A stretch of 64,000 bases of DNA, taken from contig NZ_VUOD01000004.1 of assembly GCF_008386465.1 (NCBI RefSeq), positions 287,485 through 351,484 on the forward strand. Direction: 5' to 3'. Position numbers and translations under genes: made by a program. This DNA comes from Arenimonas fontis. Its GTDB lineage: Bacteria; Pseudomonadota; Gammaproteobacteria; Xanthomonadales; Xanthomonadaceae. Numbering within the stretch: the first letter of the stretch is position 1; the number at the start of each line of letters is the position of its first letter. This document shows, piece by piece, positions 56,514 to 64,000 of this stretch. Below the pieces are notes generated by a model, which was not told the origin of the DNA, did no database searches, and worked only from the letters and a program-made list of their open reading frames with translations.

Positions 56514-57443
56514 ATGTCCCTCTCTCCCGAAACCCGCGCCCGCATCGAACGGCTGCTGAGCGACCACCGCATCGTGCTGTTCATGAAAGGCAATCCGCAG
56601 GCGCCGCAGTGCGGCTTCTCGGCCAAGGCCGCCGGCATCCTCAACGGCCTGGTCGAACAGTACGCGCACGTGGACGTGCTGCAGGACCCGGAGATCCGCG
56701 AGGGCATCAAGGTCTACGGCCAGTGGCCGACCATCCCGCAGCTGTACGTCGGCGGCGAGCTGGTCGGCGGCAGCGACATCATCGAGCAGATGCTCAACAG
56801 CGGCGAGCTGCACACCCTGCTGGGCCTGCCAGAACCGGACCGCACGCCGCCGCAGATCCATATTTCCGAGCGCGCCGCCGAGGCCATCCGCGGCGCCATG
56901 GAAAACGCCGGAGAAGGCCAGGTGCTGCACCTGTCGGTGGACCCGCGCTTCAACGCCCGCTTCGAGCTGCGCCCGGCCAGCGGCCACGAGATCGTCGCCG
57001 AGAGCAACGGCATCCGCGTCCACTTCGACCTGGCCAGCGCGCCGCGCGCGCGCGGCCTGAAGGTGGACTGGGCCGAGGACGCCCGCGGCGCCGGCCTGGC
57101 CATCGACAATCCGAACGCGCCGCCGCCGGTGAAGGCGATCAGCGTGCAGGAGCTGCACGACCGCATCCTCGCCGGCGCCATCGACGTGGTGGACGTGCGC
57201 CCGGCCGCCGACCGCGCTCTCGCGCCCTTCCCGCACCCGCACGAGGTGCTGGACGAGGACAGCCGCGAGCGCCTGGAGGCCCTGCCCCGGGACGTGCCGC
57301 TGGCCTTCCTCTGCCATCACGGCCAGTCCAGCCTGCGCGCGGCCGAGTATTTCCGCGGCCTGGGCTTCCACGACATCTACAACGTGGTCGGCGGCATCGA
57401 TGCCTGGTCGCGCGAGGTGGATCCCTCGGTGCCACGCTACTGA
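56514..57443 (+). CDS. grxD: Grx4-type monothiol glutaredoxin fused to HesB-like and rhodanese-like domains
   Basis: Product of 309 aa. Residues 1-105 are a CGFS glutaredoxin (PQCGFSAKAAGIL, Cys33; TIPQLYVGGELVGGSD) that binds a [2Fe-2S] cluster. Residues 113-200 resemble an A-type/HesB fold (HISERAAEAIRGAM; IRVHFDLASA) but the Cys cluster ligands are missing. Residues 208-309 are a rhodanese domain with FLCHHGQSS (Cys267) and YNVVGGIDAWSREVDPS. The domain order suggests cluster or sulfur transfer in one chain. An ATG at 56514 follows AGCATCGCC; the ribosome site is weak. Confidence 0.92.
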   Translation: MSLSPETRARIERLLSDHRIVLFMKGNPQAPQCGFSAKAAGILNGLVEQYAHVDVLQDPEIREGIKVYGQWPTIPQLYVGGELVGGSDIIEQMLNSGELHTLLGLPEPDRTPPQIHISERAAEAIRGAMENAGEGQVLHLSVDPRFNARFELRPASGHEIVAESNGIRVHFDLASAPRARGLKVDWAEDARGAGLAIDNPNAPPPVKAISVQELHDRILAGAIDVVDVRPAADRALAPFPHPHEVLDEDSRERLEALPRDVPLAFLCHHGQSSLRAAEYFRGLGFHDIYNVVGGIDAWSREVDPSVPRY

Positions 57444-57585
57444 GCGTGAACCGATGACGACCGCGCCGGAACTCAGCGCTTGGCGTCGCTAGAGCAATTA
57501 CGCTAATTTGCCCGGGAACCCAGGCCTGCCCGGCCGGTTTCCCCCCGCCGCACGGGCTCGGCCGTCATCACGCTGGAGGGGCGGA

Positions 57586-57918
57586 ATGAACATGAAACGG
57601 GCAGTTCCCATGAGCCTGGTCCTGGGCCTGGCCGCCTGCGGCGGCGAGGCGGGCGGCGGCGCCGGCAAGGGCCCGGGGGCGGTCGCCGCCGAGGCCTGCC
57701 GGGCAGCGGCGGAAGCCCGCCTGGACGGCAAGCTTTACCAGCTCGACCTGGCGGCACTGGCGGCCAGCATGAGGGAGGCGTCCAACGGCGAGAAGTTCCT
57801 CACCGCGCCCATCGTCATCGAGCCGGGCCTGACCTCGGAAACCCGCCAGATCGTCGAATGCACGGTGCGCTTCACCGGCGAGCGCGCCGACGTGGTCGGT
57901 TTCGTCTTCAACTGGTAG
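57586..57918 (+). CDS. Small lipoprotein
   Basis: Product of 110 aa from ATG 57586, preceded by GGAGGGGCGGA. The start reads MNMKRAVPMSLVLGLAACGG, with a lipobox (LAAC) and Cys 18. The mature part contains a helix (YQLDLAALAASMREAS) and later a strand region with an ECTVRFTGERADVVGFVFNW end and a second Cys in VECTV. Family unknown. Confidence 0.75.
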   Translation: MNMKRAVPMSLVLGLAACGGEAGGGAGKGPGAVAAEACRAAAEARLDGKLYQLDLAALAASMREASNGEKFLTAPIVIEPGLTSETRQIVECTVRFTGERADVVGFVFNW

Positions 57919-57936
57919 CCGGGCTGGCAACCGCGG

Positions 57937-58884
57937 ATGGGCCGCGGCCACGACCATCGCCCGGACACCCTGCGGCACGAGCGCCCACTGCGCTGGGCGC
58001 TGGCGCTGACTCTCGCCTTCCTGGTCGTCGAGGTCGTCGGCGCCCTGCTCAGCGGCAGCCTGGCCCTGCTGTCCGATGCCGCGCACATGGCCTCGGACAG
58101 CTTCGCCCTGCTGGTGGCCCTGCTGGCCGTGCGTCTGGCCCGGCGCCCGCCCGACACCCACCGCACCTACGGCTATGCCCGCGCCGAGGCCCTGGGCGCC
58201 CTGGCCAACGGCTGCCTGCTGTTCCTGGTGGCAGGCGGCATCTTCTGGGAGGCGGTGCAGCGATTCCTGGCGCCCGAGCCGGTGGCCACCGGCACCATGC
58301 TGGCGGTGGCGGTGGCCGGCCTGGTGGTGAACCTGATCGCGATGCGCCTGCTGCAGGCCGGCGCCGGCGAGAACCTCAACATGCGCGGGGCCTACCTGGA
58401 GGTGATGGCCGACCTGCTGGGCTCGGTGGCGGTGATCCTTGGCGCCCTGGTGATCCGCTTCACCGGCCTGGTCTGGGTGGACCCGTTGCTGGCGGTGCTG
58501 CTGGCGCTGTGGGTGCTGCCGCGCACCTGGCACCTGCTGTCCGAGGCGGTGCATCTGCTGCTGGAGGGCGCGCCGCGCGGCATTGCCGTGCAAGAGGTCC
58601 GCGAAGCCATGCTGGCCGAACCCGGGGTGGTCTCCATCCACGACCTGCACCTGTGGTCGCTGTCCAGCCGACAGCCGATGCTCAGCGCACACGTGGACGT
58701 GCGCCGGGACGTGGATGCCGACGCCCTGCGCAGACGCCTGGCCCGGCTGGTCCGGGAGCGTTTCGGCATCGGCCATTCCACCATCCAGATGGAAGCCGAG
58801 CGCGGTGGCGGAGGCGGCGAAAGCGCCGACTGCGGCCACGTGCCGCATGACGAAAGCGGCCCGCGCCACCATCACCGCCATTGA
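57937..58884 (+). CDS. Cation diffusion facilitator (CDF, CzcD-like) metal exporter
   Basis: Product of 315 aa. Six helices and the CDF signature are seen: LALLSDAAHMASDSFALLVAL has the HxxxD site, and EVMADLLGSVAVILGALV has the second ExxxD-type site. The C-terminal CDF dimerisation domain (VREAMLAEPGVVSIHDLHLWSL) is present. The C-terminus ends with a glycine-rich stretch and His cluster (HHHRH). It should export Zn, Co or Cd using the proton gradient. It is 18 bp after the lipoprotein gene. Confidence 0.94.
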   Translation: MGRGHDHRPDTLRHERPLRWALALTLAFLVVEVVGALLSGSLALLSDAAHMASDSFALLVALLAVRLARRPPDTHRTYGYARAEALGALANGCLLFLVAGGIFWEAVQRFLAPEPVATGTMLAVAVAGLVVNLIAMRLLQAGAGENLNMRGAYLEVMADLLGSVAVILGALVIRFTGLVWVDPLLAVLLALWVLPRTWHLLSEAVHLLLEGAPRGIAVQEVREAMLAEPGVVSIHDLHLWSLSSRQPMLSAHVDVRRDVDADALRRRLARLVRERFGIGHSTIQMEAERGGGGGESADCGHVPHDESGPRHHHRH

Positions 58885-58902
58885 CGGCCGCCCTGACGCG
58901 GC

Positions 58903-60405
58903 TCAACCGTCTCCCGGCACGTCCGGCTCGCGGAAGCCGCTGCCGCTGCGCGCCAGCTCGCCGGCGCGGAACATCAGCAGCTCGCCGGTCTTGTAGGGCT
59001 GCCGGTACTCCGGCGCCGGCGCGCCGCGCAGGTCCAGGCGCTTGCGCCGCACCACCACCAGACCCTCGGGGTGGGCTGCCAGCCAGGCCGATGCCTGGTC
59101 GGGGCGCAGTTCGGCCACCGGTGCGCGCAGGCGGCCCAGGAACCCGAACTCGCCCTGATAGTTGCCGACATAGGCGACGGCGCGGCCGGCCTGCTGCTGC
59201 CGGCCCACGTGGCGGCCGGCATCCGACAGGTCGTAGCGCGAGCCGAGAACGAGGCCGGCGCCCAGCAACAGCAGCATGCCGAACGCCAGGCCGAGGATCG
59301 CCAGGCGACGGGCGCCGGCGTGGTCGGCAAGGCCACGCGCCAGCCAGAGTGCGCCCAGGGCCAGCAGCGGGATCAGGTAATGCACCTGTTTGCCGCTGAT
59401 GCCGCTGAGGACGAGAAAGGCGCCGGCGAGCGTCACCGCCAGAAAACGGATGCCGCGATCGTGGCCTGCCACGATGCCGGCACGCAGCGCCCGCCAGGCC
59501 GGTGGCCAGAGTGTCCAAGGCAGAGCGATCAGGGGCAGCCAGGGCAGATACCAGTGGAAGGGCCGCGGATGCCCGAGATCGCCGCGCACCCGGCCCAGGG
59601 TTTGCTCGCCCAGCACCTGGCGCAGCAGTTCGCCGCCGGAGGCGCGGTCGGCCAGCCACAGCCAGGCCAGGGGCAGGGCGAGCGCCAGCGCCAGGGCCGC
59701 CAGCAACCGCGGCCAGGCCAAGCGCGCCGCCTCCGGCGGCGCCCAGAGGCGCAAGGCCAGCAGGGGCGGCAGCAAGTACACCGCGGCCACCGGCCCCTTG
59801 GTCAGCAGGGCCGCCGCGAAGGCCAGGCCGAAACCGAGCCAGTCGCGCCAGCGCCCTCGCCGAACCGCGTCGTGAAGCGCGATCCAGCCCAGGCACAGCA
59901 TCGCCAGCAGGGGCAGGTCGAACATGAAGGCGGTGCCGTACAGGGCGATGAACACGCTGCCCAGGAACAGGAAGCCGGCCGTGGTGCCGATCTGCCCGTG
60001 GGCCGGCCACAGCCGCGCGCCCAGGCGCGCCAGCAGCCACAGGCAGGCCAGGGTCGCCAGCGGCCCGATCAGGCGCGGCCAGACCGCGTTGACACCGCCC
60101 AGCGCCCAGCCGGCGTGCACCAGCCAGAACAGCAGCGGCGGCTTGTGCGCGTACGGCTCGCCCTCGAGCGTCGGCAAGAGAAAATGGCCGTCCCGCCACA
60201 TTTCCCAGGCAACGCTGGCATAGCGGGTCTCGTCCACCGGCAACAGCGGCCGCAACCATAGCGACAGCAAGGCCATGAGCGCCACGCCGCCGACCAGCCA
60301 CCACCAGGTCGCGCCGGCGTCGGGCAAGGCACGGTGATTCATCGCCGGCGACAGGGCATCGGTCGGCGCGACGGCATGCAGCGCCGGCCGGTACAGGTCG
60401 TTCAT
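58903..60405 (-). CDS. Glycosyltransferase family 39 / ArnT-like membrane protein
   Basis: Product of 500 aa with about 11 helices. The PMT-like first loop motif is PVDETRYASVAWEMWRDG, followed by PYAHKPPLLFWL typical of ArnT-type transferases, and FDLPLLAMLCLGW. The C-terminal tail (about 430-500) is soluble. Members transfer aminoarabinose or other sugars from undecaprenyl phosphate to lipid A or other targets. No arn synthesis genes are near. It is downstream of a two-component pair, which may control it. Confidence 0.85.
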   Translation of the reverse strand: MNDLYRPALHAVAPTDALSPAMNHRALPDAGATWWWLVGGVALMALLSLWLRPLLPVDETRYASVAWEMWRDGHFLLPTLEGEPYAHKPPLLFWLVHAGWALGGVNAVWPRLIGPLATLACLWLLARLGARLWPAHGQIGTTAGFLFLGSVFIALYGTAFMFDLPLLAMLCLGWIALHDAVRRGRWRDWLGFGLAFAAALLTKGPVAAVYLLPPLLALRLWAPPEAARLAWPRLLAALALALALPLAWLWLADRASGGELLRQVLGEQTLGRVRGDLGHPRPFHWYLPWLPLIALPWTLWPPAWRALRAGIVAGHDRGIRFLAVTLAGAFLVLSGISGKQVHYLIPLLALGALWLARGLADHAGARRLAILGLAFGMLLLLGAGLVLGSRYDLSDAGRHVGRQQQAGRAVAYVGNYQGEFGFLGRLRAPVAELRPDQASAWLAAHPEGLVVVRRKRLDLRGAPAPEYRQPYKTGELLMFRAGELARSGSGFREPDVPGDG

Positions 60406-60488
60406 CGTGCTTACCGCGTCCCGCTTCGGATGCGCGCACTCTGGCAGCGACCGCGGTAATTCCGGCTGCGCCGATGCTCAGGCGGTCG

Positions 60489-61703
60489 TTAAGCGGGGTT
60501 GCGGACCTCGAGGCGAACCGAAGGCCCCTGCTCGCCCGCCTGCTGCTCGAGCCGCCAGCCGAGCGCGGCGCACAGCCGCTCGACGAAGGCCAGGCCGACG
60601 CCGAGATCGCTGCGCAGCGGCGCCGGTCCGCCCGCCTCGCCGCCGGTGGCGGGCCGCAGCGAAAGCCCGCCTTCGTCCAGTACGCAGTCCCAGGCCAGGC
60701 CGGGCGCGAAACCCAGCACGCGCTGGAACAGCACGTCCAGTATCGCGTCCAGCCAGCGTCGCGGTGCCGACAGTCCGTCCGGTCCGCGTCCCGCCAGGCG
60801 GAGCCGTTCGCCGGCCTGCAGGCCGGCCCCGTCCAGGCGCTTGATCGCCAGCCGGCATTGCTCGGCCAGCGACAGCCGGTCGCGTTCCGCCGGCAATCCG
60901 CGCGCCGACAGCAACAGCGCTTCGAGCAGGCCGCCGAGTTCCAGCAGGCCGCGTTCGACCCGCGCCAGGCGCAGGCGCTGCTCGGCACTCAGGCCGGGGT
61001 CGTCCTTGAGCACCTCCACGGCGCCCTGGATCACCGCGATCGGCGTGCGCAGTTCGTGGCTGGCGTCGGCGAAGAAGGCCCGGTCGCGGGCGTCGGCCTG
61101 CAGCAGCCGCGCCTGGTAGGCGTCTATCGCGCCGGCGAGGCGGCCGATCTCGTCGCGGCTGAATTCCTGCTCCAACTGCGTACGCACCGGCGTCACCGGC
61201 AGCGCGTCCACCTGGTCCGCCAGGCGCAGTACCGGCGACACGGTGCGCCCCGCCAGCAGCCAGCCCAGCCAGGCCGAGGCGATGCTGCCCAGGGCCAGGA
61301 TGGTCAGGAACAGGTTCCGCAGGTATTCCTCCAGCCGCTCGACCGGGGCGATGTCCATCACCAGCACCACCCGTCCGCCCTCCGGGCCGAAGGCGGCCGC
61401 ATGCAGGTCTTCCTTGCCGGCCAGCTCGAACACCCGCCCTTCCGGCAGGCCGCGCAGCCCGGGTGGTGCCTCCGCTTCGCGGTACACCGAGAATCCGGGC
61501 GTACGCGGCAGTTCCACATCGGGGTCGTGGGCCAGCTGTTCGAGATAATCGCGCGAGTGGCCCTCCAGCAGGGCCTCGAGCATCAGCACCTCGTAATCGG
61601 AAACGATGAACACGGTACTGACGCCGAAAGCCAGGCTCAGGGCCACGCCGACCAGCCCATAGGCCAGGGCGACGCGGCGGCGCAGCGGCAGGCCGCGCTT
61701 CAC
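60489..61703 (-). CDS. Sensor histidine kinase with degenerate ATP-binding domain
   Basis: Product of 404 aa from a GTG at 61703 overlapping the regulator stop (GTGA). Two helices (about 11-35 and 130-152) enclose a periplasmic loop of about 95 residues. HAMP and the phospho-acceptor helix follow, with an intact H-box FFADASHELRTPIAV (His216). The catalytic domain is odd: no N-box Asn (the place reads AILDVLFQRVLGF), and no DxGxG G1 box is recognisable; only a late LGVGLAFVERLC segment resembles G2. The frame and length appear sound. It may be a phosphatase-only sensor or use a divergent ATP site. Confidence 0.85.
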   Translation of the reverse strand: MKRGLPLRRRVALAYGLVGVALSLAFGVSTVFIVSDYEVLMLEALLEGHSRDYLEQLAHDPDVELPRTPGFSVYREAEAPPGLRGLPEGRVFELAGKEDLHAAAFGPEGGRVVLVMDIAPVERLEEYLRNLFLTILALGSIASAWLGWLLAGRTVSPVLRLADQVDALPVTPVRTQLEQEFSRDEIGRLAGAIDAYQARLLQADARDRAFFADASHELRTPIAVIQGAVEVLKDDPGLSAEQRLRLARVERGLLELGGLLEALLLSARGLPAERDRLSLAEQCRLAIKRLDGAGLQAGERLRLAGRGPDGLSAPRRWLDAILDVLFQRVLGFAPGLAWDCVLDEGGLSLRPATGGEAGGPAPLRSDLGVGLAFVERLCAALGWRLEQQAGEQGPSVRLEVRNPA

Positions 61704-62383
61704 TGGACGGTCCCGAACCGGTAGCCGATGCCGTGCACCGTATGCAGCAGGGGTTCGGCGAAGGGTTTGTCGAGCACCTGACGCAGACCGTACATGTGGG
61801 TGTGCAGGGCGGAGGGATCGCCGCCCTCGGGACCCCAGACCGCGCGCATCAGCCGGGCCTGGTCCACCACGCCGGGGCTGTGCCGCATCAGGCATTCCAG
61901 GATGCGCGCCTGGGCCCGGGTCAGGACGATCTGCCGGCCCTCGCGCCGGACGATCAGCGCGGACGGATCGAAACGCACGCCGCAGGCCTCGATGGGCGAT
62001 CCGGCCGGCGGCCGGCCGCGTCGCGCCAGCGCCCGGATCCTCGCCTCCAGCTCACGGATCGCGAAGGGCTTGACCAGATAGTCGTCGGCGCCCCCGGAGA
62101 AGCCCTTGAGCTTGTCCTCCAGGGTGTCGCGCGCGGTCAGCATGATCACCGGCACGCCACGACCGGCCTCGCGCAGGCGCCGGCACAGGTCCAGGCCGTC
62201 CAGCCGGGGCAGGCCCAGGTCGAGCACGATCAGGTCGTGTTCACCGGACAGGGCCATGCGCAAACCGCTCTGACCGTCGGCGGCGTGGTCAACGACGTGG
62301 CCGCGGCGGGAGAAGTAATCCCAAAGGTTCGCTGCCAGGTCGGCCTGGTCTTCGACGATCAGCAGTCTGAGGGCGGGGTCCAT
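61700..62383 (-). CDS. OmpR/PhoB family response regulator
   Basis: Product of 227 aa. Receiver domain: acidic VEDQ (Asp12), phospho-acceptor Asp55 in LIVLDLGLPRLDG, Thr83 in IMLTARDT and Lys105 in DDYLVKPFAI. The winged-helix effector domain follows (RAQARILECLMRHSPGVV, HTMYGLRQVLDK-like region, HTVHGIGYRFG). It is transcribed with the small upstream gene (13 bp gap) and with the kinase downstream. Confidence 0.96.
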   Translation of the reverse strand: MDPALRLLIVEDQADLAANLWDYFSRRGHVVDHAADGQSGLRMALSGEHDLIVLDLGLPRLDGLDLCRRLREAGRGVPVIMLTARDTLEDKLKGFSGGADDYLVKPFAIRELEARIRALARRGRPPAGSPIEACGVRFDPSALIVRREGRQIVLTRAQARILECLMRHSPGVVDQARLMRAVWGPEGGDPSALHTHMYGLRQVLDKPFAEPLLHTVHGIGYRFGTVQ

Positions 62384-62395
62384 GGCGCTCCGGTC

Positions 62396-62884
62396 TCAGA
62401 CCGGGCGCCACGCCGCCCGGCCGAGACCCATTCTGCCCGCAAGCACGGCGCAGGCGCGACGCAGGCGCAAGGGGGTGTCGCGGCGGAACAGGCAGGGACC
62501 GTTGGCCGGGTCGCCGGCCATGGCCGCGCCGGCGTGTCCGCGCCAAAGCGACGACACCGTCGCCACCTCGCCGGGTCGGGGCCATTCCGGCAGCCACAGC
62601 ACCCACGGCGCGGCGGCGGCGGCGACCGCCTGCGCCAGGGCCGCGGCCTGCGACAGGGCACGGGTAGCCAGCTCGACCCGAAGCCCTGGCGCAGTGGCGG
62701 CCAGGCGCCGGAAGGCGGGCGCCAGGCGCTGCGGATCCCCGTGACCGAACACGTACCGTTCCGCAACCGGCAATACCTCCTGCAGCGCGGCCAGCCGCGC
62801 ACAGGTGTCGGCCGGCGGCGGACCCTCGAGTACCAGCAGCAGGCTCAGCGGCGGGGCGACAGGGTTCCGGGAATCGGGCGGCAT
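62396..62884 (-). CDS. Hypothetical protein upstream of two-component genes
   Basis: Product of 162 aa, ending 12 bp before the regulator start. It contains LSLLLVLEGPPPADTCARLA, a region rich in Ala, and a PWVLWLPEWPRPGEVATV segment that looks like the core of a degenerate GT2-type nucleotide-sugar fold. No catalytic DxD is seen. I cannot name a family. Confidence 0.55.
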   Translation of the reverse strand: MPPDSRNPVAPPLSLLLVLEGPPPADTCARLAALQEVLPVAERYVFGHGDPQRLAPAFRRLAATAPGLRVELATRALSQAAALAQAVAAAAAPWVLWLPEWPRPGEVATVSSLWRGHAGAAMAGDPANGPCLFRRDTPLRLRRACAVLAGRMGLGRAAWRPV

Positions 62885-62961
62885 GGCGGCATGCTGCCCG
62901 CCGGCAGGCTAAGCCCGGGTGAGTCGAATCTCAGCCGGGCGTTAACCGGCGGGCGGGCGAC

Positions 62962-62986
62962 AAGGCCGGGCTCCGCCTCCGGCCTT
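62962..62986 (-). terminator. Possible terminator after AMP nucleosidase gene
   Basis: An 8-bp inverted repeat (62962-62969 with 62979-62986) lies 45 bp after the stop of the AMP nucleosidase gene on the minus strand. There is no T tract, so the function is uncertain. Confidence 0.35.
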
Positions 62987-63030
62987 CCCGTGAGGCGCCG
63001 TCGCCGCGCGCCGGCACCGGACGCCGCCGC

Positions 63031-63804
63031 TCAGTCGAACCGCAGGTGCTTGACCGACTTGCCGTGCCGGCGGATCAGCCGCAGGGCCTCGATGCCGATC
63101 TGGATGTGGGCGTCCACGAAACGTTCGGTGACCTTGCGGTCCGAGGCTTCGGTCTTCACGCCTTCGGGCACCATCGGCTGGTCGGACACCAGCAGCAGGG
63201 CACCGGAGGGAATGCCGTTGGCGAAGCCGGCAGCGAAGACGGTCGCCGTTTCCATGTCTATGGCCATGCAGCGCAGCTTGCGCAAGTAGGCCTTGAACTC
63301 GTCGTCGTGCTCCCAGACCCGGCGGTTGGTGGTGAACACCGTCCCGGTCCAGTAGTCGTGGCCGAGGTCGCGGATCATGGTGGAGACCGCGCGCTGCAGG
63401 GCGAAGGCCGGCAGCGCCGGCACCTCCCGTGGCAGATAGTCGTTGCTGGTGCCCTCGCCGCGGATGGCGGCGATCGGCAGGATCAGGTCGCCCAACTGGT
63501 TCTTGCGCTTGAGGCCGCCGCACTTGCCGAGGAACAGCACCGCCCTGGGCCCGACCGCGCTCAGCAGGTCCATCACCGTGGCGGCGTTGGCGCTGCCCAT
63601 GCCGAAGTTGATCATGGTGATGCCGTCGGCGGTGGCGCTGGGCATGGGCCGGTCCTGACCGCGGATCTCGGCGCCGGTGAGGCGGGCAAAGGTGTCCAGG
63701 TAGCCGCCGAAATTGGTCAGCAGCACATGCGCCCCGAAGTCCTCCAGCGGCACGCCGGTGTAGCGGGGCAACCAGTTGCTGACGATGTCCTGCTTGTTCT
63801 TCAC
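63031..63804 (-). CDS. amn: AMP nucleosidase
   Basis: Product of 257 aa. GTG 63804 is preferred: it is preceded by GAGGAAAGGAC and gives MKNKQDIVSNWLPRYTG, the usual family start. An ATG at 63861 would add 19 residues encoded by IS sequence and a poly-Lys stretch. Motifs: TMINFGMGSANAATVMDLL, LFLGKCGGLKRKNQLGD, and AIDMETATVFAAGF. The enzyme splits AMP to adenine and ribose 5-phosphate. An insertion sequence lies directly upstream, so native control signals may be lost. Confidence 0.93.
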   Translation of the reverse strand: MKNKQDIVSNWLPRYTGVPLEDFGAHVLLTNFGGYLDTFARLTGAEIRGQDRPMPSATADGITMINFGMGSANAATVMDLLSAVGPRAVLFLGKCGGLKRKNQLGDLILPIAAIRGEGTSNDYLPREVPALPAFALQRAVSTMIRDLGHDYWTGTVFTTNRRVWEHDDEFKAYLRKLRCMAIDMETATVFAAGFANGIPSGALLLVSDQPMVPEGVKTEASDRKVTERFVDAHIQIGIEALRLIRRHGKSVKHLRFD

Positions 63805-63827
63805 GTCCTTTCCTCTTTTCTTTTTCT

Positions 63828-64000
63828 GGCTCTGTTGAATTTCAAGTGGGTTGCCGGGCATGAGGGTTGATCACTGCGAAGTCGAGCTTGCCGGCGATCA
63901 GGAAGATGACGGTTCTGATAGTGGTGAAGCGGGTGAAGCCGCGAGCGCGGCGCTTGGCGGACTGAAACAGGCCGTTGAGCGCTTCGAGGAAGCCGTTGGT
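63828..64000 (-). mobile_element. End of an ISL3-family insertion sequence (partial)
   Basis: The segment from GGCTCTG at 63828-63834, the sort of terminus seen in ISL3-family elements, to the window edge belongs to an insertion sequence whose other end is outside. The transposase C-terminus is encoded within it. It lies 23 bp upstream of the AMP nucleosidase start codon. Confidence 0.65.
63842..64000 (-). CDS. ISL3-family transposase, C-terminal part (partial)
   Basis: The minus strand from the edge at 64000 to a TGA at 63842-63844 reads TNGFLEALNGLFQSAKRR, then ARGFTRFTTIRTVIFLIAGK and LDFAVINPHARQPT. The EALNGLFQ and AKRRARGF pattern is the last catalytic Glu segment of DDE transposases of the ISL3 family. 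The N-terminal part lies outside the window. Confidence 0.82.
   Translation of the reverse strand, partial: TNGFLEALNGLFQSAKRRARGFTRFTTIRTVIFLIAGKLDFAVINPHARQPT

Noticed and set aside
62885..63030. Small gene between the two-component operon and amn
   Set aside because: No frame with a plausible start and codon use; the segment holds only a possible hairpin.
63805..63861. ATG start at 63861 for AMP nucleosidase
   Set aside because: The extra residues come from IS sequence and a Lys-rich stretch; the GTG at 63804 has a strong ribosome-binding site and fits the family start.

Overview
The window is chromosomal DNA of very high GC (about 70%) with C- or G-ending codons almost everywhere. The gene families (a three-domain CGFS glutaredoxin, AMP nucleosidase, single-chain AceE, MaeB, an L2-like class A beta-lactamase, a SelO protein, and a siderophore receptor with DUF3649/PepSY/DUF3325 partners) point to a gammaproteobacterium of the order Lysobacterales (Xanthomonadales). 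That assignment is inference from gene content, not from a marker gene. I see no rRNA, tRNA or CRISPR array.

Layout. 1-668: end of a DUF3014 gene. 869-11467: one tightly packed operon of eight genes (TldD-like with a Tat signal, TldE-like, DUF4159 with a Tat signal, MoxR, DUF58, BatA-like, DUF4175-like, large membrane protein). 11468-22420: mostly signalling and housekeeping genes (HD-GYP phosphodiesterase, small exported protein, aldo/keto reductase, HU-like protein with a lysine/alanine tail, DUF3297, GAF-GGDEF, two c-type cytochromes, a YadG/YadH-type ABC exporter, MASE-like GGDEF). 22429-26827: an iron-uptake operon with a Fur-like site. 26895-35299: SelO, a serine hydrolase, an ECF sigma/anti-sigma pair with an acyl-carrier-protein phosphodiesterase, an AhpD-like protein divergent from an AraC regulator, small envelope proteins and a beta-lactamase.

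35347-38054 is a clear accessory insert: a PD-(D/E)XK endonuclease, a Vsr mismatch endonuclease and a divergent C5-cytosine methyltransferase, with much lower GC and more mixed codons than the flanks. 38147-47961 holds aceE, a stress partner-switching module (sensor PP2C/kinase plus STAS protein), a PagL-like lipid A deacylase, malic enzyme coupled to a small membrane protein, and a ToxR-type regulator that ends inside a 13-bp tandem repeat.

48247-57443 contains an acetyltransferase, an MddA-like methyltransferase, DUF4242, a cysteine synthase-glutaredoxin fusion, DoxX, a QEGLA-motif protein overlapping RsgA, an aminotransferase, a GDSL esterase and a glutaredoxin-HesB-like-rhodanese fusion. 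57586-62884 has a lipoprotein, a CDF metal exporter and a minus-strand operon of small protein, response regulator, histidine kinase with a degenerate ATPase domain, and glycosyltransferase. The window ends with AMP nucleosidase and the end of an ISL3-like insertion sequence placed directly upstream of it.

The best candidates for undescribed biology are the Tat-TldD/MoxR/BatA operon, the restriction-modification-repair insert with its probable leaderless methyltransferase mRNA and mosaic flank, the degenerate histidine kinase, and the redox fusion enzymes.
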